Shown here in pieces: positions 45,234-53,983 of a DNA stretch of 64,000 bases. The notes beneath the pieces are model-generated. The model saw nothing but the letters and a program-made list of their open reading frames with translations, was not told the DNA's origin and searched no databases. Within the stretch, counting starts at the first letter, position 1. Each line of letters starts with the position of its first letter. The position numbers and the translations under genes are program-made. The DNA is from Lentisphaeria bacterium (GTDB lineage: Bacteria; Verrucomicrobiota; Lentisphaeria; Victivallales; Victivallaceae): the NCBI GenBank assembly GCA_022768375.1, contig JALEMG010000033.1:1-64000 (forward strand). Reading direction: 5' to 3'.

Positions 45234-46241
45234 CTAGGGTTCCATCGTTTCCGGCGGCGTGACCATGGCCGCCTGCTGGATGTCTTTGCAGTAGCGCCGG
45301 GCGGTTTCCGGATCGGTCAGACGCCAGCGGGTCGCCGCGTAATCCGCGGGGATCGCGGCATTGGCCAGAATGCGCGGATGAAAAAGTTCGGAATGGGCCG
45401 GTTCGGTGAGGTCCAGCAGATTGCCGTGCCAGTGTCCGGCGAGATAAGCCGCCGCCACCGCCGCCGGGTTGAAGTTGGTCCGGGTGGCGAGTTTCATGCC
45501 GTCGCAGAACGGTTCGTAGCGCGGGATGTCCTCGGGCCGGATGAAGTTGCTGTGAAAGAGCAGATGGTCCCGGTGGTCCCCCGCCTTGAGAAACATTGTG
45601 CAGACGCCGTGAAACTCGAACGCATTGTCCATCTCCGCCGTTTCGTGCTGGTGCGCCACCAGATTGTCGTGAAATGTCCGCGCGGAACAGAAGTTGAGAC
45701 AGCCGCTGTTGGCCAGAAGAAAAAGTTTCTTCCCCCGGGCATGGCAGAGATCCCGCATCCGCGCCATGCGCTCCGGGTCGTAGTTGTACTCCCGCTTGAG
45801 GTAGAAACTGTCGAAAAGTTCCGCGACGTATTCCACCGCTTCCGGCGTGCCGATCTCCATGTTGACCGAGGCGCGCAGTTCCAGTTGCGGGAAGTTGGCG
45901 CGCAGAAACCGGGCGATCAGCGGCGAGGCGGTCGTCGCCGCCGCCAGACCGTATTCGGTCCGCAGCCGGTCCACCGTATCCCCCAGACGCTGAAAGAAAC
46001 TCCGCGCCAGTGTTCGCCGGCCGTAGCAGTTGCCGTTCAGCAGCAGACACAAGTCGATCCCGGCGTTGGCGAAGCGCCGCAGATCCGTCTCCAGTTGCCG
46101 CTGTTCCGCCCCGCCGGAGGCGAGACCGCGCCCGGTGGTGAAGTTCTCCCACGCAAAGTAAAGTTCCGCCACCTGCTCCCGACGGGCCAGCAGGCAGTCC
46201 AGAAAACGACGGTGGTTCTGGTAGCCGAAGTGGAACTTCAT
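45234..46241 (-). CDS. U32-like (UbiU/UbiV/peptidase U32) protein
   Basis: A 335-aa protein. The ATG at 46241 is preferred because AGAGGT precedes it; upstream in-frame ATGs at 46262/46259 lack a ribosome site. It has a TIM-barrel-like start (FHFGYQNHRRFLDCLLARR), then ASVNMEIGTPEAVEYVAEL and NSGCLNFC with further cysteines, as in U32 proteins that bind 4Fe-4S clusters and act in hydroxylation or RNA modification. It is the first gene of the Fe-S operon behind a strong promoter. Confidence 0.75.
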   Translation of the reverse strand: MKFHFGYQNHRRFLDCLLARREQVAELYFAWENFTTGRGLASGGAEQRQLETDLRRFANAGIDLCLLLNGNCYGRRTLARSFFQRLGDTVDRLRTEYGLAAATTASPLIARFLRANFPQLELRASVNMEIGTPEAVEYVAELFDSFYLKREYNYDPERMARMRDLCHARGKKLFLLANSGCLNFCSARTFHDNLVAHQHETAEMDNAFEFHGVCTMFLKAGDHRDHLLFHSNFIRPEDIPRYEPFCDGMKLATRTNFNPAAVAAAYLAGHWHGNLLDLTEPAHSELFHPRILANAAIPADYAATRWRLTDPETARRYCKDIQQAAMVTPPETMEP

Positions 46242-46283
46242 CGCAACGACCTCTTTCATCAAAGAATCCCGAAGACCGCAAGC

Positions 46284-46304
46284 AACTGTCTTCGTTATAC
46301 AGTT
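46284..46304. promoter_or_regulatory. AACTGT/ACAGTT inverted repeat, operator candidate
   Basis: A 6-bp perfect inverted repeat (46284-46289 with 46299-46304) sits just downstream of the -10 box of the Fe-S operon, near the expected transcription start. This position suits a repressor site; no regulator gene is adjacent. Confidence 0.35.
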
Positions 46305-46307
46305 AAT

Positions 46308-46335
46308 AATATAATCCCGTTTTTGCCGATGTCAA
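46308..46335 (-). promoter_or_regulatory. Consensus promoter of the Fe-S/U32 operon
   Basis: On the minus strand, a perfect TTGACA (46335-46330), a 16-nt spacer and TATATT (46313-46308), about 65 nt before the U32-like start. Confidence 0.7.
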
Positions 46336-46345
46336 ACGGGGAAAT

Positions 46346-46372
46346 AAAAAATCCCCGGAGAAAAGTCCGGGG
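46346..46372 (-). terminator. Intrinsic terminator of the kinase operon
   Basis: On the minus strand, CCCCGGAC/CTCCGGGG arms with a TTTT loop, followed by ATTTTTT. It lies about 40 nt after the last gene of the six-gene operon and just before the Fe-S operon promoter. Confidence 0.85.
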
Positions 46373-46414
46373 ACGGTCGTTTCCGGGCCGCGCGGCTCCG
46401 GGAACCGGCGCAAA

Positions 46415-47428
46415 TCACTCCGCGAGGCGGAAGGTGGAGTGCATCCAGTTGTATTCGGCGTCCACGCCGGTTTCCATGCGGAGCCGACCTTCCTTGAGCA
46501 GATTCTCCATCGTGCGGTAGGTCGAGATGGCGCAGCACTGCATGACTCCTTTGGGAAAGAGCGGTTTCAGGCCCTGATCGCAGATTTTGGCCAGACCGGC
46601 CGGCTGGATTTCGGCCAGCGTCCGCAGGAAATTCCGCTCCAGTCCGTCCGGGATGGTCTCGTCCACGACGTAGCGGTCTGACAGTTTGCGGATGACGCAC
46701 TCGTCGGGGGAGAGCATGCCGCAGGAGTTCACCGGCAGTTGATGGAAGCGGCGGTCCGGGAAGGCGACGCTGCTCACCGAGAGCATCACGCCGTCCCGCC
46801 CCCGGGCGGCCACGACCGACTGATTGGTGGTGGCGTAGAAAATTTTGCCCGGATGTTTGCGGAAGATCACGATGCTGGACGCCTCCTCGGGCAGTTCGCT
46901 CAACGCCTTTTGCACCGATTCCAGCGGCCCCATGCCCTGCGCGAAAAAGTACGCGATGGTGTTGGCGACGATCTCGGAAACGTGGACGTTGAATTTGCCG
47001 AACAGCAGGGGATATTTGCCGGACGGGTCCTCGGTTTTGGCACTGGGGAAGTTGTATCCCAGATTCATGAGCATCTCCCCGTACCGGATGAAACTTTTCT
47101 GCGGCTCCCCGGCGAACACCCCGGAGAAGCCCTGGGAGACCAGCGCCACTTCGTTGTCCGAACTGACGAAGGGGTGGGCCCGGTCATCGTCGCCGAAACC
47201 GCCGGTGCGGCTGTGCCACAATCCGGTCGTTCCGGGGAAGTCCGTCAGCGCGAAGCGCTTCTCCCAATCCAGCGTGGTGCCCCGCAGTTTGCCGCAGTGC
47301 AGTCCGGAATCGTCCAGCGTCACCATGCCGGTGAAGATCCCGCTCCACAAGCCCTCGATCCGCTTCCCGCACTCCCAAAGTATCGGGGCCGCCGGGAGCG
47401 CGCCGGTATACGCACACCAGGTACACAT
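46415..47428 (-). CDS. Class II glutamine amidotransferase-like (N-terminal Cys) protein
   Basis: A 337-aa protein. The start at 47428 (GGAGG 10 nt upstream) exposes Cys2 after Met removal, as needed for an Ntn-type class II glutamine amidotransferase; MCTWCAYTG resembles the MCGIVGY opening. Downstream, TGLWHSRTGGFG fits the ...HxR(W/T)xG loop of that fold, and further GFSGVFAG lies close behind. It has no synthase domain, so it may act alone or with an unknown partner. It is the last gene of a six-gene operon and is 2 nt from the upstream gene. Confidence 0.75.
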   Translation of the reverse strand: MCTWCAYTGALPAAPILWECGKRIEGLWSGIFTGMVTLDDSGLHCGKLRGTTLDWEKRFALTDFPGTTGLWHSRTGGFGDDDRAHPFVSSDNEVALVSQGFSGVFAGEPQKSFIRYGEMLMNLGYNFPSAKTEDPSGKYPLLFGKFNVHVSEIVANTIAYFFAQGMGPLESVQKALSELPEEASSIVIFRKHPGKIFYATTNQSVVAARGRDGVMLSVSSVAFPDRRFHQLPVNSCGMLSPDECVIRKLSDRYVVDETIPDGLERNFLRTLAEIQPAGLAKICDQGLKPLFPKGVMQCCAISTYRTMENLLKEGRLRMETGVDAEYNWMHSTFRLAE

Positions 47429-47430
47429 AT

Positions 47431-48024
47431 TCACTTCGCCTCCACATATTTGCCGATATCTCTGCGGATCAGCCAGTTGCCGTCCTTTTTGACCAGTTCG
47501 CACCGGTGCTCCTCCATTTTGCCGTTTTCGATGTTCTTCTGCCGGAAGACCGCCACGGCCCGGTCGCCGTCGACTTTGACGTCGGTGATGACGAAAGACT
47601 CGACCTGCGCCTGGATCGTCTGCTGCATTTTCGTTTTCTGCGCGGTCCAGGTTTCGCGGATCAATTTCGCCGTTTTCGCGCCGTGTTCGGTTTTCTCCAG
47701 ATCCTGATACATCCGGATATCCGCCTCGGAAACCGGTTCACCGGCGGCGTTTTTCGCGGCGACGATCATCTCGGTCAGCGAGAGGTCTCCGCGGTTCATG
47801 ATCTCCAGCATCCGCGCCGCTTTGCGGGCGAGCACCATGTCCACTTTTTTGCCGTCGGCGGAAGTCTCCTCGAAATCCGGGGTGTAGTACTTCAGCGCCT
47901 CCTGCAGTTTCCACTCCGCTCCCAGTCGGTTCACCTCGGCAAAGACCTTGCGCACCGCCGCCTCGTCGGCGCGGAGCGCCAGAACCGCTCCGGCGGTCAT
48001 GATGAGAGCAAACAGTTTTTTCAT
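47431..48024 (-). CDS. Small secreted protein, unknown function
   Basis: A 197-aa protein with a clear signal peptide (MKKLFALIMTAGAVLALRA). The mature part opens with AAVRKVFAEVNRLGAEWKLQEALKYYTPDFEE and ends with DGNWLIRRDIGKYV, resembling SnoaL/DUF4440-type cone folds. It lies 11 nt after the ABC-F gene and 2 nt before the amidotransferase-like gene. A ligand-binding role in the envelope is possible. Confidence 0.75.
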   Translation of the reverse strand: MKKLFALIMTAGAVLALRADEAAVRKVFAEVNRLGAEWKLQEALKYYTPDFEETSADGKKVDMVLARKAARMLEIMNRGDLSLTEMIVAAKNAAGEPVSEADIRMYQDLEKTEHGAKTAKLIRETWTAQKTKMQQTIQAQVESFVITDVKVDGDRAVAVFRQKNIENGKMEEHRCELVKKDGNWLIRRDIGKYVEAK

Positions 48025-48035
48025 TTTTTTCCTCC

Positions 48036-49997
48036 TTATGGGGTTTCATGGTTGATGCGGTCGTTTTCCTGCCGCAGTGCTTCCAGTTCCAGGGCCCGGG
48101 TTTCCCACGCGGTCTCGGTGGCGGCGATGGATTTCTCCAGCGCCGCCAATTCGGTGTTGAGTTTGGCGAAGTCAACCTTTTCTCCGCTGGCCAGTTTCGC
48201 CACCAGCACCGCTTTGCGGGCGGCCTGCGCGTCCAACTGCTGTTCCAGCGCGTCCACGTCCCTGCGGGCCTGCCGCAACTCTCCGGCGATGGCACCGCGG
48301 GCCCGGGCGCGCTGGCGGCGGCGTTCCTTCGCGCCGCCGGGAACGTCGAAAGGCTCCGGGGCGACCGGTGCGGGCATACCGCCGGACGCGGCGGATTTTT
48401 CCAGATAGTAGTCGTAGTTGCCGAAGTACTTGGTTACTCCGGCGGGGGAGACCTCCCAGATGGTTTGAGCCACGCTGCGCACGAATTCGACGTCGTGACT
48501 GACGAAGACCACGGTCCCGGTGTACTTCCGCAGCGCTTCCTGCAGCAGTTCCCGGGCGGCAACGTCCAGATGGGTGGTGGGTTCGTCGAGGATGAGCAGA
48601 TTGGGCGGCCGGACGAAAATGCGGGCCATCTGGAGCCGGATCTTCTCGCCGCCGGAGAGGACGCCGCAGGTTTTTTTCATCGCGTCGCCGGAGAATCCGA
48701 ACGAACCCAGCACGTTGGCGATGTTCGCCGTGGAAGCGTCCGGCGGCAGGGCCTGTTTCACCGCGTCGTAGACGGAGAGCGCGTCGTTGAGCAGTTCGGA
48801 GAATTCCTGCGCCTGATAACCGATCACGATCCGATGCCCCGGCACCACCCGTCCGGCCAGCGGCGTCAGCACTCCGGCCAGCAGTTTCAGCAGTGTGGTC
48901 TTGCCCATGCCGTTGTAGCCGATGATCGCCAGTTTGTCGCCGGAAGCGATGTCCATGCTCAGGTCGTGAAAGAGCAGTTTGTCCGGGGTGTATCCGAAGT
49001 CCACATGCTCGAACCGGGCCGCCTCCGCTCCCGCCGGCGGCGGCTCGGGGAACCGGATCACGCCGTGGTAGTCCAGCGTGTCGGCCAACTGGACATCTTC
49101 GATGCGGTCCAGTTTCTTCTGGGCGCTTTTGGCGGCGGCGGCTTTGGTGCTTTTGGCCCGGAAGCGGTCGATCATCCGTTCCAACTGTTCCTTTTTGTGA
49201 TCGGCGTTGCGCTTGGCCGCTTCCAGTGCGATCCGCCGCTGCTCCCGCTCGGTGCGGTAGAAGTCGTAGTTTCCCGCGTAGCGGGTGACGGTCCCCCGGT
49301 TGACCTCCAGCGTGATGGAAGTCAGTTTGCGCAGCAGGAACCGGTCGTGGGAGATCAGCATCAGCGTACCGGGGTAATTGGCGAGGAAACGGCACAGCCA
49401 CTCCACCGCCGGGATGTCCAGATAGTTGGACGGTTCGTCCAGAAGCAAAATGTCCGGTCGGGAGATCAGCACCCGCGCCAGCGCCGCCCGCATCTGCCAG
49501 CCGCCGGAGAAGCGGTTCAGGGGCTCCTCCAGTTTCGCCACCGGAAACCCGAGGCTGGTCAGCGCCTGTTTCGCCTCCACATCCAGATGGTAGGCGCCGA
49601 GGTGTTCGATGGCGCTCTGGAGGAATCCGTGCCGCTTCAGCAGGGATTCCAGCGTATCGTCGTCGTCGCAGTCGGCCAGTTTGTCTTCGATCGCCGTCAG
49701 TTCGGCGGAGTAGAGTTTCAGTTCCGGGATGGCGTCGGCGGTGAATTCCAGCAGCGTGCGGTCCAGATCGGCCTCCGGGATGTGCTGGCGCATGATCCCC
49801 AAACGGCTGTCCCGGGGGATGACGACGGTCCCGGCATCGGGGACGACTTCTCCGGTGATCATGCCGAACAGGGTGCTTTTGCCCGCGCCGTTGGGGCCGA
49901 CGACCCCGACGCGTTCGCCGGTGTTGATCCGGCAGTTGACGTCTTTGAGAATGTAGGAACCGGAATAGGTTTTGGAAAGGTTTCTGAAGTCGATCAT
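48036..49997 (-). CDS. ABC-F family ATPase
   Basis: A 653-aa protein with two ABC domains and no membrane segments. Walker A motifs are GPNGAGKST (34-42) and GYNGMGKTT, with signature motifs FSGGWQMRAALA and LSGGEKIRLQMA. A charged linker between the two halves and a C-terminal coiled coil (about 560-653, ARKAVLVAKLASGEKV...) fit the Uup/EttA/YdiF class, which acts on the ribosome. It may protect or tune translation. It is the fourth gene of the kinase operon. Confidence 0.92.
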   Translation of the reverse strand: MIDFRNLSKTYSGSYILKDVNCRINTGERVGVVGPNGAGKSTLFGMITGEVVPDAGTVVIPRDSRLGIMRQHIPEADLDRTLLEFTADAIPELKLYSAELTAIEDKLADCDDDDTLESLLKRHGFLQSAIEHLGAYHLDVEAKQALTSLGFPVAKLEEPLNRFSGGWQMRAALARVLISRPDILLLDEPSNYLDIPAVEWLCRFLANYPGTLMLISHDRFLLRKLTSITLEVNRGTVTRYAGNYDFYRTEREQRRIALEAAKRNADHKKEQLERMIDRFRAKSTKAAAAKSAQKKLDRIEDVQLADTLDYHGVIRFPEPPPAGAEAARFEHVDFGYTPDKLLFHDLSMDIASGDKLAIIGYNGMGKTTLLKLLAGVLTPLAGRVVPGHRIVIGYQAQEFSELLNDALSVYDAVKQALPPDASTANIANVLGSFGFSGDAMKKTCGVLSGGEKIRLQMARIFVRPPNLLILDEPTTHLDVAARELLQEALRKYTGTVVFVSHDVEFVRSVAQTIWEVSPAGVTKYFGNYDYYLEKSAASGGMPAPVAPEPFDVPGGAKERRRQRARARGAIAGELRQARRDVDALEQQLDAQAARKAVLVAKLASGEKVDFAKLNTELAALEKSIAATETAWETRALELEALRQENDRINHETP

Positions 49998-50006
49998 AAC
50001 AACTCG

Positions 50007-52226
50007 CTATCGGATCTCCCATACCACCCGGAGACCGGCGGCGGAATCCGCCCGGGCCGGAATGATTTTGCGGGTGACGGGGTTGAATACGGCAATGCCT
50101 CCGTTGCGGCGGCGGACGAAAAGCGGAATATCGGGCGACGGATCGTTCGCCCCGTAGAAACTGTGCCCCGGTACCGCGCCGGGAGTCAGGGATTTGAGCA
50201 GTTCCGATTCGTCGGGCAGCCGGACGGCGGCCCGGTGGAGGCGGCCGAATTCCCGGCAGAAAATCTCCGCGCCGCGGGGACAGACCAGCACTTTGTCCAG
50301 CACCGGGCGGACCGTCAGTTTGCTCCGGGCTTCTTCCGGCAGTCCGGAGAGCGTGCGCATGAATTCGCCGCCGGAGATCTCCGAAGCGGAGATCCTGAAT
50401 TCCGGGAGCCGCTGGAGTTTTTCTCCGATGCCGGAGACGGGGACGAACCAATGGTCGTCCGGAACGGTCACCCAGCCGGGTTCCGGCGGCGGTGGCGGCA
50501 GGGTCAGCATGGCCGACGCCCCCGGCGGAATGCGGAAAAACGCCGCCAGCGCGCTGCCGTCAGGCCGGGTGAAGTGGACCCGGGTGTCTCCCGCCGGCAG
50601 TTCCAGAAGCCGCCGATCCCGGAACACCAGCGGTTCGGAACTTCCGTCGGGCCGGATCAGCGTACAGCGCTGGATGGCGTCGGGGTCGTCGCCGTTGAGC
50701 AGCAAAGTTCCGGTGCCGTTGAGCACCCGGTTCACCATCCGGTCCAATTCGGGGTCGCGGCGGCAGATTTGGAACAGCGGATTCCAGCGGCGCTGAAACC
50801 GGTCCACCGCGGCACGGACCGCGTCGGGCGCGGCGGTGAGGATCTGCAGTCTCAGCAACTGCTTGCAGATTTTCGCCCCGCTGTTTTCCGCGAAGGCCCG
50901 GGCCGCTCCCGGGGAGGCCCCGGCCGCCGCGTCGAACGCGGCGAATCCCTCCATCATCGCCAGATTCGCGCTCAGCATCATGCCGCGCTCGGTCAGAACG
51001 GTATTCAGCGGCGTGAGCCCGCTCTCCGCCGACGTGAGGGTGTGCCATTGACGCATCGCCTGCCGGACGTGTTCGTCGGCCATGCGGAGATTGAAGTGCG
51101 CCTGCCGGAGCCGGAGCCGGTCTTCGGCATAGTTCAGCGCCGCGCTGCCGAGATGGTAGACCGCCAGCATCGCCAGCGCCACGGTGGTGACGCTGGGGAT
51201 CAGGGGCCGGCGGCGGCAGAGTTTCAGCAGACGGTACAGCGGATTGGGGGAATAGGCGCTGACCGGCCGCCCGTCCATGTAGTTGTGAAGGTCTTCGAGC
51301 AGGGCGTTCACATCGGAGTAGCGCCGGTCGCGGTCGGGATGCATGGCCTTGCGGCAGATCGCGGTCAATTCGACCTGAAGCACCTGGTTTTTTTCCGGGG
51401 CGCGCAGGGGCAGGAGTTTGCCGGCGGCCGCTGCCCGAAGCAGTTCGTCGCGGGAGCGGGTCAGGTCGAAAGGCGCATCGCGCCAGGTGAGGATACAGTG
51501 GAGGATCGCTCCGAGCGCGTAGACCTCGGTTTTTTCATCCGGCGCGGCCTGTCGTCCGGTCACCAGTTCCGGGGCCATGAACGCCGGAGTTCCGCCGCCG
51601 GAGGCGTTTTCCGCCCGGGGCGCGGCTGGCGGTTCGTCCATCTCCCGGGCCACTCCCCAGTCCAGCACCCAGACCGCGCCGATCTCGCCGATCATGATGT
51701 TGGAGGGCTTGAGGTCGCAGTGCAATATCCGCTTGGCATGGGCGGCGGCGACGCCGTTGCATCCGGCGATGAAGATATTCAGCAGCCGCCGCAGCGTGTA
51801 ACGCCGCCGGGTCCCCGGATCGCCTTCGCGCAGGTGCCGCAGGACGGTCTGCAACGTTTCGCCCTTGATCCGGCGCATGCTGAAGTACGCGCCGCACTCC
51901 GGGTGCATACCCAGACGGTGCACCGCCACGATGTTGGGGTGGTCGATCTTGGCGGTGATCCGGGCTTCCTGAATGAATTTGCCCACCAGCGCGCCGTTGC
52001 CGCGGTACTTGGAGCGAAGCATTTTCAGCGCGACTTTGCGTTCCAGCGCGGGGTCGTCGGCCTCGTAGACCACGCCCATGCCGCCCATGCCCAGCAGTTT
52101 CAAATCCTGAAACATCCCGCCGTCGGTGTCGGAGGGCAGCCGGAAGTTCTCCGGCAGTTCGGCGTCCGGGCCGACAGGTTCCGGGACGGTGTACTCCGGA
52201 TTGTCTTCCTGATGGCGGTCGTTCAT
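50007..52226 (-). CDS. Ser/Thr protein kinase with degenerate FGE-like C-terminal domain
   Basis: A 739-aa protein. The kinase domain (about 40-320) has LGMGGMGVVYEAD, ATP Lys68, HCDLKPSN (169-176; HCD where HRD is usual) and DWG (189-191, for DFG), then APE in GTPAFMAPE. A membrane helix lies near residue 350 (IPSVTTVALAMLAVYHL), so the kinase is cytoplasmic. The external part ends in a segment resembling a formylglycine-generating-enzyme (SUMF1) fold (VRLPDESELL, ...GLRVVWEIR), as in chlamydial Pkn1, but without its usual catalytic Cys/Trp set. It lies 2 nt after the coiled-coil gene. Confidence 0.85.
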   Translation of the reverse strand: MNDRHQEDNPEYTVPEPVGPDAELPENFRLPSDTDGGMFQDLKLLGMGGMGVVYEADDPALERKVALKMLRSKYRGNGALVGKFIQEARITAKIDHPNIVAVHRLGMHPECGAYFSMRRIKGETLQTVLRHLREGDPGTRRRYTLRRLLNIFIAGCNGVAAAHAKRILHCDLKPSNIMIGEIGAVWVLDWGVAREMDEPPAAPRAENASGGGTPAFMAPELVTGRQAAPDEKTEVYALGAILHCILTWRDAPFDLTRSRDELLRAAAAGKLLPLRAPEKNQVLQVELTAICRKAMHPDRDRRYSDVNALLEDLHNYMDGRPVSAYSPNPLYRLLKLCRRRPLIPSVTTVALAMLAVYHLGSAALNYAEDRLRLRQAHFNLRMADEHVRQAMRQWHTLTSAESGLTPLNTVLTERGMMLSANLAMMEGFAAFDAAAGASPGAARAFAENSGAKICKQLLRLQILTAAPDAVRAAVDRFQRRWNPLFQICRRDPELDRMVNRVLNGTGTLLLNGDDPDAIQRCTLIRPDGSSEPLVFRDRRLLELPAGDTRVHFTRPDGSALAAFFRIPPGASAMLTLPPPPPEPGWVTVPDDHWFVPVSGIGEKLQRLPEFRISASEISGGEFMRTLSGLPEEARSKLTVRPVLDKVLVCPRGAEIFCREFGRLHRAAVRLPDESELLKSLTPGAVPGHSFYGANDPSPDIPLFVRRRNGGIAVFNPVTRKIIPARADSAAGLRVVWEIR

Positions 52227-52228
52227 CG

Positions 52229-53983
52229 TCAGTGCCGGTCGTATCCGGGACGCACCGCGGCGCGGACCTTGCGCATGGCGGAGGCGTAGCGTGAAAAGTA
52301 TTTTTCGCCGGGCAGCCGGTCCAGCGGGATCAGCACCGGCTGATCCCAGACCGCGCCGGAGTCGAAAAGGACCGCCCGGGCGCCGCGGACGTGATCGACT
52401 TCATCCGTGACGGTGACCAGGGCGACGAATTCGCCCTCCGCGCTGAGGATGAAGTCTCCCGGCGCGGCCTTGAGTTCATTGTTGGCCCGTCCGGCGTTGC
52501 GGATGAAAAGCGACGAACTGCCGCCCGAACGCGCCAGCGACACCCGGCCGTCCAGTTTGGCGCTGGACCCGCCGAACGAGGTGCTTTTGAAAAGATAAAG
52601 GTCCTCCAGTCCGCGACGGATCAGCCCCCCGGATGTCAGCAGTTTCAGCGGCGTGCAGTTATTGTCGTTGTGGACGAATCCGGCCACGCGGGGCTCCGCC
52701 GCCGTCAGCACCATGGCTCCGGAGAGCGTCCGGCCGGCGTTGCCGCCCGGCGCGGCGGCGGTGAATTTCACCTCGGTAACGTCCTTGAAACTCAGCGCGA
52801 CCTGCTCATCTCCGGCGAAGCGGTTCAGCAGCCCGACCAGCAGGACTTTGCCTCCGAAGTCCACCAGCGGATAGAAACTGGTGCTTTTCCCGGTGCGGTC
52901 GCCGAACAGCGCCTCCTCGCGGACGACGCCGTCGATCTGCACCACCGCGGCGCCGTAACACTTGATGACGTCGTTTTTACGCTTGCGGGTCTCGGCGATG
53001 ATCTTCTGCGCGGCCTCCAGTTGGGCCCCGGAACGGTATTTTTCCTTCAGGGCCTCTTTCAGTTCGCGCTCCTTGGCGGAGAGTTCCGCCACGGCGCTTT
53101 TCACGGTCTTCTGCATCTCGTCCCGCTGGACCGCCGCTTCGATTTTCTCCAACTGCGCCACGGCCAGCGTCCGTTCGGCGCGGGCGAGTTTGTCCTGCAG
53201 TTCGGCGTTGGTCTTTTCCCGGACGACCAGTTGCCCGGAGAGGTTGGCGTTGCGGGTCTGGAGCGCTCCGGTCTCGCTCCGGCTCCGGATCAGCGACGTA
53301 TTGAGACGGCGCAACTCCTCTTTGGCGCTGCTGAGTTCGTGGCCGGTCCGCCGGGTCTCCCGCTGTTCCGCCGCGAGTTTCTCCTCGGTGCGGGCCAGTT
53401 CGGATCGGGTCCGGCTGTTTTCCCGGGTCACGTCCACCAGCGCTTCGCTGGTTTTGGCCAGACTCTCCCGGGTACGGGAAAGTTCCCGGCGCTGGACCGC
53501 CAGATCCCGCCGGGTCTCCCGCAGTTGTCCGGCGGCGGCATCCAGTTCGCGGCGGCTGACGGAGAGGTCCTTGTCCCGGTCGCGCAGTTCGATCTCAAGT
53601 CGGAGTTTTGCTTTCTGTTCCGTTTCCAGACGACGCTGCAACTCCTTGGCGTCCAATTCCCCGGTGTTGTCGGGCGTGGCGGCCAGCGAAGCGCGCAGTT
53701 TGCTCTGCTGGACCATGTTTTCGGCCAGTTTCGCCGTGAGTTTGCGCAGTTCCGCCTCCCGTTCCGGGGTCGGCCCCAGCCGGGACACGGTTTCCCGGAG
53801 CCGGTCGCGCAACTCCTCAAGTTCGGCATTCTGCCGGTCCAGTTCGCTCAGCAGGACCTTGGTGGTGTTCTCATCCAGCCCCACTCCGGTGCCGCCGGTG
53901 TGTCCGGGCACCATGCCGGTCATCATCGTCAGCATGGCCGAGACGAGGAAGTCGCAGATGACGATGAGAATGGCCCGGTTCAC
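52229..53983 (-). CDS. Membrane-anchored coiled-coil protein
   Basis: A 584-aa protein starting at the GTG that overlaps the upstream stop (GTGA), giving VNRAILIVICDFLVSAML as a transmembrane anchor (about 2-24). A very long coiled coil follows (about 40-330, repeated Glu/Arg/Leu heptads such as ELARTEEKLAAEQRETRRT), then a beta-rich C-terminal domain (about 365-584) that has not been placed in a known family. The order, a MotA-like protein followed by an anchored protein, resembles MotA/MotB or TolQ/TolR pairs. Confidence 0.8.
   Translation of the reverse strand: MNRAILIVICDFLVSAMLTMMTGMVPGHTGGTGVGLDENTTKVLLSELDRQNAELEELRDRLRETVSRLGPTPEREAELRKLTAKLAENMVQQSKLRASLAATPDNTGELDAKELQRRLETEQKAKLRLEIELRDRDKDLSVSRRELDAAAGQLRETRRDLAVQRRELSRTRESLAKTSEALVDVTRENSRTRSELARTEEKLAAEQRETRRTGHELSSAKEELRRLNTSLIRSRSETGALQTRNANLSGQLVVREKTNAELQDKLARAERTLAVAQLEKIEAAVQRDEMQKTVKSAVAELSAKERELKEALKEKYRSGAQLEAAQKIIAETRKRKNDVIKCYGAAVVQIDGVVREEALFGDRTGKSTSFYPLVDFGGKVLLVGLLNRFAGDEQVALSFKDVTEVKFTAAAPGGNAGRTLSGAMVLTAAEPRVAGFVHNDNNCTPLKLLTSGGLIRRGLEDLYLFKSTSFGGSSAKLDGRVSLARSGGSSSLFIRNAGRANNELKAAPGDFILSAEGEFVALVTVTDEVDHVRGARAVLFDSGAVWDQPVLIPLDRLPGEKYFSRYASAMRKVRAAVRPGYDRH

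Noticed and set aside
43437-46520. A 1027-codon open frame antisense to the Fe-S gene island
   Set aside because: It runs against U32-like and QueG-like genes with intact motifs and has no domain of its own.
48048-52289. A 1413-codon open frame antisense to the ABC-F and kinase genes
   Set aside because: The minus-strand genes have full domain matches; this frame has none.
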